From assembly GCF_000737785.1 (NCBI RefSeq), contig NZ_JPRO01000017.1, positions 1 through 53,333 on the forward strand: a stretch of 53,333 nt of DNA, written 5' to 3'. The notes below the pieces were generated by a model. The model was not told the origin of the DNA and ran no database searches. It was given only the letters and a program-made list of their open reading frames with translations. Positions within the stretch are counted from its first letter, which is position 1. Each line of letters starts with the position of its first letter. Position numbers and translations under genes: made by a program. Below, in pieces: positions 46,428 to 53,333 of this stretch. The DNA is from Chryseobacterium luteum. GTDB taxonomy: Bacteria > Bacteroidota > Bacteroidia > Flavobacteriales > Weeksellaceae.

Positions 46428-46452
46428 AGCCGGCTTAGTGAGCCGGCCTGGG
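46428..46452 (-). terminator. Terminator after the histone-like gene
   Basis: Arms AGCCGGCT (46428-46435) and AGCCGGC (46441-46447) followed by an A tract upstream on the plus strand (a T tract in the transcript), adjacent to the stop at 46459. Confidence 0.75.
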
Positions 46453-46458
46453 AACAAA

Positions 46459-46635
46459 TTATTTTTTAGCTTCGTCTACAGAAACTTTTCTGAATTCTTT
46501 GAACAGTTTGCTAAGTTCTAAAGCTGATTTACGAGCTCTTGTACCTGCAGCTTTGTTTCCTTTGTCTGCTTGTTGATTAGCCTCAGTTGCGAACGCTTCG
46601 AATTCAGCGTTGATTTTTTCAATTAGTTCTTTCAT
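46459..46635 (-). CDS. Histone H1-like (Hc1-type) basic protein
   Basis: A 58-aa lysine-rich protein, MKELIEKINAEFEAFATEAN then a basic helix (GTRARKSALELSKLFKEFRK) and tail ending EAKK. It matches the short Hc1-like histones common in Bacteroidetes, thought to bind DNA. A TATATTTG element lies upstream on the minus strand at 46656-46663, and a strong terminator lies downstream. Its role in chromosome packing is inferred from the family. Confidence 0.85.
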   Translation of the reverse strand: MKELIEKINAEFEAFATEANQQADKGNKAAGTRARKSALELSKLFKEFRKVSVDEAKK

Positions 46636-47005
46636 TATTTTTAAAATTTAGGGTGCAAATATAGCTTTTATGGTAATTCCAGCCTAGCTCAGGCAAAAAA
46701 AGTTTGGATTAAAATGCATTTTTTTTCTGCTTCTTACTCACAAATCTGATTTTCTTTACGTTTACATTAAAAATTCAGACCTTTTATTAAACCCAATTGG
46801 AATTTTGAACAATTATACGGATATTTTTTTCATCCACTGACCTTGTATAATTTACTCTTCAAAAATTGCAAAGTCTTATCCGGAATACAGGTTGCCCATT
46901 TCTCCTGGTGAAAAAAAATTAAAAATAACAACTGTTCCGATTAATTAATGGAAACTGTATCCCTTTTGAATGCAATAATCTTCTAATTTTGAATAAAAAA
47001 GATTC
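46636..47005. other. Intergenic region, no gene
   Basis: AT-rich spacer between the divergent histone and GNAT-like genes. Apart from the TATATTTG element at 46656-46663 serving the histone gene, nothing supported was seen. Confidence 0.55.
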
Positions 47006-47515
47006 ATGAATATAATTTCAAAATTTACAGTGGGTTCTGAAGAAGGAATTTCTGATCTTATAACCATTATCGATTCTTCGGTTTACACTCTGCACAGGGA
47101 ACTCGTTCCTGAAGAGGATATCAAAAAATATATAGCCAACAACATTGATCCCAGAAAAATGATCAATGATCTGAATGACCTTTCCAACCAGCTTATTATC
47201 ACCTATGCCGATGATAAGCCCGTCGGTTACAGCATTCTGAAAAGCGGCACCAGCCACCCTTCCCTGACTGAGGGGAAAAGAGCAACAGAAATCAGTTTTG
47301 TGATACTTCCTGAATTTGATTCACCGGAAATCAGGGAGTCACTTTGGAAAAAATGCAGATCTGCGGCCAGTTTCACAGATATTATCTGGATCAATATGAT
47401 GGCTCATGATCCACTTTTAGAGTTTTTAAAAGATTCAGGTTTTACAATCATTACTGATTCCACAGCCGGACCATTTCAGCTTCCTTCACATATATTAAAA
47501 CTGGAGATCAAATAA
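47006..47515 (+). CDS. GNAT-like acetyltransferase
   Basis: A 169-aa cytoplasmic protein with a GNAT-like pattern: an N-terminal segment around HRELVPEEDIKKYI, a central beta strand with KPVGYSILKSG, a TEISFVILPEF strand, and C-terminal WINMMAHDPLLEFLKDSGF. The acetyl-CoA pyrophosphate loop (Q/RxxGxG/A) is not clear, so catalytic ability is uncertain. It precedes the AraC regulator by 81 nt and may share its transcript. Confidence 0.6.
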   Translation: MNIISKFTVGSEEGISDLITIIDSSVYTLHRELVPEEDIKKYIANNIDPRKMINDLNDLSNQLIITYADDKPVGYSILKSGTSHPSLTEGKRATEISFVILPEFDSPEIRESLWKKCRSAASFTDIIWINMMAHDPLLEFLKDSGFTIITDSTAGPFQLPSHILKLEIK

Positions 47516-47596
47516 TTTCCTGAGCTTATATCATTTAAAGATAATATTTTAATTAATATTGATTTACGTATCTTTGATTTTTATAACTTCTATATC

Positions 47597-48511
47597 ATGA
47601 GTGATCAGCTGGAAACTATTGAAGATTATTACCGACGCGTCCGGAACAATCAGATCAAAATGTTTGATTCCGATGATTTTGAAACAGGAAAATCCCATTT
47701 CAATGTTTCCATGCGGAAGTACTGCAGCTTTAAAAGCCCTTACAACCGTCGTGATTATTACAAGATAAGCTTTATTATTGGAAAAGGCACCTTTCAGTAC
47801 GGACATCACGAACTGTATATCGACCGTCCTGCCCTCTTCTTCCCTTCGCCTAATATCCCGTATTCATGGGAGTGTGACGGGGATCTTCAGGAGGGCTATT
47901 TCTGCCTGTTCAACCAGGAGTTTTTTAATGGAAATACTGAATTCAATCCTTTTAAAAAGACGTCATTATTCAAGGAATGGAGCAAGCCTATCGTGTTTTT
48001 AACGGAGGAACAGACACAACTGGCCACCCTTTATTTTGAACAGATGTATAAGCTGAACAATTCGGCATACCCTTTCCGGTGCAGCAGCATTAAAAGTCAT
48101 CTGGCCTCAGTGATGCATCTGGCTTTGGAGAACCGTGTGGATGATATCAATCCCAGCGAACTTCCGGCCAACATCCGTTTGTACCGTTTATTTGATGAAC
48201 TGCTCAATAAGCAGTTCCCGCTGGATTCCCCGGCTTATCCACTGGCTCTGAAAACGGCTTCCGATTTTGCAGATCACCTTAATGTCCACGTGAATCATTT
48301 GAATTCATCGGTAAAATCAGTAACACATCTTACCACTACTCAAATTATTAAGGAAAGAGTGTTTGAAGAATCTAAAAACCTGTTGAAATACACCAACTGG
48401 GATATTGCCGAAATAGGATATACACTGGGATTTGATCAGCCTTCGCATTTTAATAATTTCTTTAAAAAGTATGCTGAGGTTTCTCCCCTGAAATTTAAGA
48501 ACACCTTTTAA
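47597..48511 (+). CDS. AraC family transcriptional regulator (B)
   Basis: A 304-aa regulator with a cupin-like N-terminal domain and a C-terminal AraC domain ending TLGFDQPSHFNNFFKKY. It shares PYNRRDYYKISFI and the sensing-domain layout with the AraC protein at 29995, so the two are paralogues. It is followed 83 nt later by an efflux pump gene, and probably controls it. An effector-binding cavity is expected but not visible. Confidence 0.88.
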   Translation: MSDQLETIEDYYRRVRNNQIKMFDSDDFETGKSHFNVSMRKYCSFKSPYNRRDYYKISFIIGKGTFQYGHHELYIDRPALFFPSPNIPYSWECDGDLQEGYFCLFNQEFFNGNTEFNPFKKTSLFKEWSKPIVFLTEEQTQLATLYFEQMYKLNNSAYPFRCSSIKSHLASVMHLALENRVDDINPSELPANIRLYRLFDELLNKQFPLDSPAYPLALKTASDFADHLNVHVNHLNSSVKSVTHLTTTQIIKERVFEESKNLLKYTNWDIAEIGYTLGFDQPSHFNNFFKKYAEVSPLKFKNTF

Positions 48512-48594
48512 TCTTTGATTTTTGTAATTTTTACTTTGTCTTTTAAAATTGGAATGATGTATTTCCTGCCTATTTTTGCATAGTAAAATAACGA

Positions 48595-49809
48595 ATGAAT
48601 ATGTTGTTGAAAGAAGCATCTGAAAAAAGAATCAGATTAATAACCATTATGGCTTTTGTGTCGATCCCGCTTTCCGGGTTCGTCACCGATATTTATTTAC
48701 CGTCATTCCCATCGATGGCCAAGGAGATGCAGGTTTCTGAAAAAGATATCCAGATCACTTTAACGTCTTACTTACTGAGCTACGGGATCTCACAGCTTTT
48801 TGTCGGGGGAATTCTTGACAGTATCGGGCGTTACCGGCCAAAGCTGATTGCCCTGTTTCTGCTGATCATCAGCAGCATCCTGATTACGATGACTGACAGT
48901 ATTCTGCTCATCTGCCTGCTCCGTATCCTTCAGGGAGCCGCTGTTTCTGTACTGGTTGTCGCTACCCGCGCTATTTTTGTAGATCTCTATGATTCTGAAA
49001 AAGTAAAGCATTATCTGAGCTATTTCACGATCGTCTGGTCGTGCGGGCCCATCCTGGCTCCTTTTTTGGGCGGATATCTTGAAAAACTGTTTAACTGGCA
49101 CGCCAACTTTCATTTTCTTGCTTTATATGCGGGAATCCTGTTTTTATTTGAATGGTTTTTCAGTGGTGAAAGCCTGCCGGAAAGAAAAAAACTTAATCTT
49201 TCCGAAAACATCAGCCTGTATAAGATGATGCTGAAAAACAGGATCTTTATGCTGGGAATTTTCATTTTAGGACTTAGTTATTCCATTGTAATGCTTTTTA
49301 ATATCACAGGCCCTTTTATCATTGAAAATACATTCCGTTTTACTCCTGTAGTTATAGGATACTGTACTTTGATCCTTGGTTTTTCATGGATGATCGGCGG
49401 TTTTATAGGGAAGCGCAGACTCAAACTTGATTTTAAAGAACGGATTTTACAGCCTGTTATTTTGCAGCTGATCCTTATTACGGGGCTGATTATAACCAGT
49501 ATCTATGCGGAAAGCCTGTTCATTATGATTCCTTTTGCATTTTTTATTCATATCTGTTCGGGGATTTTGTTTACTTCATTTTTCACCACCAGTATGCTCT
49601 ATTTCCCTAAAAATGCGGGAACAGCAGGTGGACTTATGGGCGGACTGGTCTATGTAATCACTTCTGTTACAAGCTTTATCATTTCTATGAGCGGAACTGT
49701 TACGGAGCAGGGAGACCTTGCCTGGCGTTATCTTGCCATTGCCATTATACTGTTAGGAATTATTCTGGTCATGCATCAGGCCGTTAAAAAAGAAAAAGCA
49801 GAAAATTGA
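48595..49809 (+). CDS. Bcr/CflA-type multidrug efflux MFS transporter
   Basis: A 404-aa major facilitator with about twelve membrane helices. The N-terminal FVTDIYLPSFPSMAKEMQ is the DHA1 signature, and the segment LFVGGILDSIGRYRPK contains the GxxxDxxGRR-like loop between helices 2 and 3. It probably exports drugs or toxic metabolites, using the proton gradient. It follows the AraC regulator B and likely is its target. There is no further gene in this transcript until the VOC protein at 49906. Confidence 0.87.
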   Translation: MNMLLKEASEKRIRLITIMAFVSIPLSGFVTDIYLPSFPSMAKEMQVSEKDIQITLTSYLLSYGISQLFVGGILDSIGRYRPKLIALFLLIISSILITMTDSILLICLLRILQGAAVSVLVVATRAIFVDLYDSEKVKHYLSYFTIVWSCGPILAPFLGGYLEKLFNWHANFHFLALYAGILFLFEWFFSGESLPERKKLNLSENISLYKMMLKNRIFMLGIFILGLSYSIVMLFNITGPFIIENTFRFTPVVIGYCTLILGFSWMIGGFIGKRRLKLDFKERILQPVILQLILITGLIITSIYAESLFIMIPFAFFIHICSGILFTSFFTTSMLYFPKNAGTAGGLMGGLVYVITSVTSFIISMSGTVTEQGDLAWRYLAIAIILLGIILVMHQAVKKEKAEN

Positions 49810-49905
49810 TCTATGTTTGTGTGTTCAGGCCTATCTGTACGCTCCTGACATACACTTGTCATAGGACCTCATTATTTTTGCAGAGTCATTTAAAAACTTT
49901 GGAAT

Positions 49906-50319
49906 ATGAATTTAGTATCCGTACGTATCATTACCGCGAACATGGTAAACATGGTGAAATTTTATGAGAAAATAACAGGAATTCAGGCAACTCAGTATAC
50001 TCCGGATTTTGCTGAGCTGCAGACACCAACAGCAACCATTGCAATTGGAAGCACTAAGACGCTTTTGCTTTTTGGTGGTGAAGGTATTGCAGAGCCTGCA
50101 GAAAACCGCACTGCCATTATAGAATTTTTAGTAAAAGATGTGGTAAAGGAATTTGAGCGGCTGCGTGATTTCCTGTCTTCCTCTGTTGTACAGGAACCTA
50201 CTACCATGCCGTGGGGCAACACCTCATTATTGTTCAGAGATCCTGACGGCAACCTGGTTAACTTCTTTACACCAGTTACTAAAGAGTCAATCGAAAAATT
50301 TATGTCAGTGATGCAATAA
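49906..50319 (+). CDS. VOC superfamily (glyoxalase-like) protein
   Basis: A 137-aa protein of the vicinal-oxygen-chelate superfamily with paired beta-alpha-beta-beta-beta units. The N-terminal NLVSVRIITANMVNMVKFYEK and the C-terminal LLFRDPDGNLVNFFTP are typical. The metal-ligand pattern is not complete enough to name a reaction; it could be a glyoxalase, dioxygenase or binding protein. It follows the MFS gene by 96 nt. Confidence 0.8.
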   Translation: MNLVSVRIITANMVNMVKFYEKITGIQATQYTPDFAELQTPTATIAIGSTKTLLLFGGEGIAEPAENRTAIIEFLVKDVVKEFERLRDFLSSSVVQEPTTMPWGNTSLLFRDPDGNLVNFFTPVTKESIEKFMSVMQ

Positions 50320-50343
50320 CAATATCCATTCAACAGCTGATAC

Positions 50344-50372
50344 AGAACCTGCCCTACCCGGTGGGTTCTTTA
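50344..50372 (+). terminator. Hairpin after the VOC gene
   Basis: AGAACC (50344-50349) pairs with GGTTCT (50364-50369), with further G-U-tolerant pairing inside, then TTTAG, 25 nt past the stop codon. Confidence 0.55.
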
Positions 50373-50554
50373 GTTTCCGGATTTAAAAATTGATTTCTTC
50401 CTATTCTCATTTCATATGATTATGATTACTATTTTCTATTTTCCTCCTACTAACTTACTGTCATATTTTCTTAACTTGTATCCTTTTACAGGATCTCAAA
50501 TCCTGCATCATCTTAATTGTTTAAATGCAGATAACTGCACAATGAAACATCAAT

Positions 50555-51694
50555 ATGACCTATAAAGATTTTAATTCTCAGAGAGGCTTTATTTTCAGCA
50601 AACATATACCGGAAGAAATATCGCATTTTGACCGGGTTTTCGATGTATTCAAGGACCTGCTTACCCATACTTCCGGCGATATTGAAGAAGCCTTTGAGTG
50701 GCTGGATATGCTTGATAAGGAGTATGATATTTTTAACGAAGAATATTCCCTTCAGGATTTTGAAGAAGATTTAAAAAAACGAGGATACATTAAGGAAGAA
50801 GACGATAAAGAAGGTAATTCAGGGACAGGAAAAGGCAAAAATATATTAACTGCCAAACTGGAATCTGCCTTACGCGAATATGCCCTTGACCAGATTTTTG
50901 GAAAACTGAAAAAAAGCGGCATAGGGAATCACCGCACTGCCAAAACAGGAATTGGTGATGAACGGGATGGTGAAAACCGTTCTTTTCAGTACGGGGACGA
51001 CCTGTCCGCGGTGAATATTACAGAAAGCTTAAAAAACGCCCAAGTCAATAATGGAATTTCAGACCTTCGCCTGACAGAAGACGATCTGATCGTAGAGGAA
51101 ACCAGACATAAAGCACAAATGAGCACTGTACTGATGATTGACATCAGCCACTCCATGATTTTATATGGTGAAGACCGTATCACGCCCGCTAAAAAAGTGG
51201 CTATGGCCCTGGTGGAATTAATTAACAGGAAATATCCCAAGGATTCCATTGATATTATCGTTTTTGGAAATGAAGCCTGGCCGATTAAGATCAAAGACCT
51301 GCCCTACCTTAAAGTTGGGCCTTATCATACCAATACTGTGGCCGGCCTGGAGCTGGCAATGGATATTCTTCGCAGAAAAAGAAATACCAATAAGCAGATT
51401 TTTATGATCACCGATGGAAAACCAAGCTGTATCCGATTACCCAACGGGGAGTTTTATATGAACAGCTACGGTTTGGATGACATGATTGTATCCCAATGCC
51501 TCAACAGGGCGGCACAGGCAAGAAAACTGAAAATCCCCATCACCACTTTTATGATAGCTCAGGATCCTTATCTGCGCCAGTTTGTGGAAGCGTTTACCGC
51601 TCAAAATAAAGGAAAAGCCTTTTTAACAGGCCTGTCAGGTTTAGGACAGATGATTTTTGAAGACTACGAAAAAAACAGAAAAAAGAGAATATAA
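50555..51694 (+). CDS. VWA domain protein partnering an AAA+ ATPase
   Basis: A 379-aa cytoplasmic protein. The N-terminal helical region (about 1-130) is followed by a von Willebrand A domain (about 188-375). The metal-ion-dependent adhesion site is complete: DISHS (196-200), a Thr in the YHTNTVAGLEL segment (about 261), and TDGKPS with Asp287. It lies 6 nt upstream of an AAA+ gene, the classical MoxR/chelatase-like arrangement in which the VWA protein presents a substrate or cofactor to the ATPase. Here the VWA gene comes first. The function of this pair is not known. Confidence 0.85.
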   Translation: MTYKDFNSQRGFIFSKHIPEEISHFDRVFDVFKDLLTHTSGDIEEAFEWLDMLDKEYDIFNEEYSLQDFEEDLKKRGYIKEEDDKEGNSGTGKGKNILTAKLESALREYALDQIFGKLKKSGIGNHRTAKTGIGDERDGENRSFQYGDDLSAVNITESLKNAQVNNGISDLRLTEDDLIVEETRHKAQMSTVLMIDISHSMILYGEDRITPAKKVAMALVELINRKYPKDSIDIIVFGNEAWPIKIKDLPYLKVGPYHTNTVAGLELAMDILRRKRNTNKQIFMITDGKPSCIRLPNGEFYMNSYGLDDMIVSQCLNRAAQARKLKIPITTFMIAQDPYLRQFVEAFTAQNKGKAFLTGLSGLGQMIFEDYEKNRKKRI

Positions 51695-51700
51695 CAGACA

Positions 51701-53155
51701 ATGAAAAACGATATTACATTCAAAGAATTAAAAAATTCCGGATATACCGATAAAACAATCAGTCAGGAGATTCAGGCCAACCTCATTGCGCGGATCAGAG
51801 CTAAGCAACCCGTATTTGAAGGGCTTTGGGGTTACGAAGACACTGTAGTTCCGCAGCTGAAGAAGGCTATTCTTGCGGGCCACCACATTAATCTGCTTGG
51901 TTTACGCGGGCAGGCCAAAACCAGAATTGCAAGGAGCATGGTGGATCTTCTGGATGAGTACATACCTGTGGTAAAGGGATCTGAGATCAATGACAGTCCT
52001 TTTCAGCCGATATCACAGTACGCCAGGAATCTCATTGCGGAACATGGTGAGGAAACTCCCATTTCATGGGTCCACCGATCCCAGCGTTTCTTCGAGAAAC
52101 TGGCAACACCGGATGTGAATGTTGCCGATTTAATTGGTGATATCGATCCTATTAAAGCCGCAACATTAAAGCTGCCCTACTCCGATGAACGGGTTTTACA
52201 TTATGGGATGATTCCGCGTGCCAACCGTTCTATATTTGTGCTGAACGAACTTCCGGATCTTCAGGCAAGGATCCAGGTTTCTTTGTTTAATATTTTACAG
52301 GAAGGTGATATTCAGATCCGTGGATTTCAGCTGCGAATGCCACTGGATATCCAGTTTGTTTTTACGGCAAACCCTGAAGATTATACCAACCGGGGCAGTA
52401 TTGTGACGCCTTTGAAAGACAGAATCGGATCCCAGATTTTTACCCATTACCCGAAAACTATTGCCCTGGCCCGGCAGATTACCGAGCAGGAAGCCAGAAT
52501 TTCAGCTGAAGATCAATCGCAGATACAGATTCCTGATCTGGCAAAAGACCTTTTGGAGGAAGTGGCTTTTGCAGCCCGTAACAGCGAATATGTAGATGCA
52601 AAAAGCGGTGTAAGTGCGCGTCTCACAATCAGTGCCATGGAAAACCTGGTGGCAGCGGCAAAATTACGTTTGATTGAATCGGATACTCAAAAAACCAGGA
52701 TCCGTCTGCTTGATTTTATGTCGATTATTCCGTCAATTACAGGAAAAATTGAGCTTGTGTATGAAGGTGAGCAGGAAGGCGCAGATTATGTAGCGAAAAT
52801 ATTAATTGATCAAGCCGTTATGGCTCAGTTTGAGAATCTTTTCCCCCGTATATCCAAACTGGAAAAAGAAGGTATCAAAACACCATACACCGACCTGATC
52901 AAATGGTTTAACAAAAATCATCTTGAACTCCGGTACAACGACACAGACGAAGAATTCTACAGCAAGCTCAACCGCATAGAACCTTTGGTAACTTTAGTTG
53001 AAGAAAATGTTCCCGAATTAAGCAGTGAAGACAAAGACTTCTGCAAAGAGTTGGTTTTATGGGCATTAACCATCAGTAAAAAATTAGATAAATCTGAAAA
53101 CCAAACTGCTTTCACATTTGATTCTGCGGATGTTCGCCAGTTTCTACGAAATTAA
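51701..53155 (+). CDS. AAA+ ATPase of the magnesium-chelatase/MoxR-like type
   Basis: A 484-aa AAA+ protein. Walker A is a variant, GLRGQAKTR (67-75). Walker B reads FVLNE (179-183), with Asn in place of the usual Asp before Glu183. Sensor 1 (FTANPEDYTNRG) and the arginine-finger region PLKDRIGS follow. The C-terminal part is helical. It is preceded by a VWA gene with a 6-nt gap and is probably translated with it. Resemblance to ChlI/BchI is clear, but no chlorophyll or cobalamin pathway is nearby, so a remodelling role is more likely. Confidence 0.87.
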   Translation: MKNDITFKELKNSGYTDKTISQEIQANLIARIRAKQPVFEGLWGYEDTVVPQLKKAILAGHHINLLGLRGQAKTRIARSMVDLLDEYIPVVKGSEINDSPFQPISQYARNLIAEHGEETPISWVHRSQRFFEKLATPDVNVADLIGDIDPIKAATLKLPYSDERVLHYGMIPRANRSIFVLNELPDLQARIQVSLFNILQEGDIQIRGFQLRMPLDIQFVFTANPEDYTNRGSIVTPLKDRIGSQIFTHYPKTIALARQITEQEARISAEDQSQIQIPDLAKDLLEEVAFAARNSEYVDAKSGVSARLTISAMENLVAAAKLRLIESDTQKTRIRLLDFMSIIPSITGKIELVYEGEQEGADYVAKILIDQAVMAQFENLFPRISKLEKEGIKTPYTDLIKWFNKNHLELRYNDTDEEFYSKLNRIEPLVTLVEENVPELSSEDKDFCKELVLWALTISKKLDKSENQTAFTFDSADVRQFLRN

Positions 53156-53195
53156 AACCCTGATTAAAATTTAGAAAGGTTTTACCATTGAAAAG

Positions 53196-53228
53196 AAATG
53201 CTGTTTCACTATTGAGACAGCATTTTTC
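53196..53228 (+). terminator. Terminator after the VWA/AAA+ pair
   Basis: Arms AAATGCTGT (53196-53204) and ACAGCATTT (53217-53225) extended by further pairing, then a T run, 40 nt past the stop codon. Confidence 0.8.
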
Positions 53229-53333
53229 ATTTCCTGTATGTTAGTAGTACTTTCGATTATATTTTTTTAACTAATAATTTTAAAAAGGAATTTGTTTAAA
53301 CTTCTTTGTTGGAAAATCGCAAAGGCGCAAAGT

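Noticed and set aside
50555..53155. A cobalt or magnesium chelatase operon
   Set aside because: No cobN/chlH-like large subunit or tetrapyrrole gene is present beside the VWA/AAA+ pair.

Overview
The window reads as chromosomal DNA of a flavobacterium of the Chryseobacterium type (Weeksellaceae). This is inferred from gene content: two GLPGLI-family proteins, short double-glycine-leader cysteine peptides, a BlaI/M56 pair, an Hc1-like histone, several TAnnTTTG promoter elements, low GC with many AT-rich spacers, and many strong intrinsic terminators. No plasmid, prophage, IS or CRISPR module is evident.

Layout. 0.2-6.4 kb: M61 metallopeptidase; an orphan sensor kinase directly downstream of a PBP4-type carboxypeptidase gene split by a 17-bp duplication; peptidase E; a TPR protein. 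6.4-8 kb: a DUF1905/YdeI-like protein and a transaldolase-like enzyme preceded by eight copies of CTTCTAA. 8-12.9 kb (minus): BlaI repressor, M56 sensor peptidase with a heptad-repeat periplasmic domain, GLPGLI protein, sugar O-acetyltransferase, second GLPGLI protein. 13.1-14.8 kb: an unknown secreted protein, an ORF-poor decayed stretch, and two identical initiator tRNA genes. 14.8-18.2 kb (plus): YciO/YrdC-type protein, CPBP protease, yaaA, prmC, DUF4180. 18.3-23.9 kb (minus): rhomboid protease, topoisomerase IV A, a small membrane protein and topoisomerase IV B. 24.1-29 kb (plus): a beta-propeller LytS-like kinase overlapping its LytTR regulator, then a methionine-type aminotransferase. 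29.1-31.7 kb: SDR enzyme with AraC regulator, then a cluster of two intact and one decayed double-glycine-leader peptides. 31.8-37.6 kb (minus): ychF, ferritin, a GHL10-type lipoprotein hydrolase, a hairpin repeat and typA. 37.9-41.4 kb: an AT-rich orphan beta-helix protein, DUF1294 protein, unknown protein and YceI lipoprotein. 41.6-46.6 kb: tex, HAD phosphatase, M28 peptidase, Hc1-like histone. 47-53.2 kb (plus): GNAT-like protein, AraC regulator with Bcr/CflA efflux pump, VOC protein, and a VWA/AAA+ pair.

How genes may work together. BlaI and M56 form a classical derepression switch, and the BlaI promoter carries a TACAnnTGTA dyad over its -7 element. The kinase/LytTR pair is a self-contained two-component system. 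The VWA and AAA+ genes resemble chelatase/MoxR-type remodelling pairs. The most unusual items are the cysteine-peptide cluster with a 13-bp perfect dyad upstream, the split dacB whose direct repeats would restore the frame exactly if collapsed, the heptad-repeat M56 sensor, and the orphan beta-helix gene. All functional assignments rest on motif recognition by eye; no database search was run.
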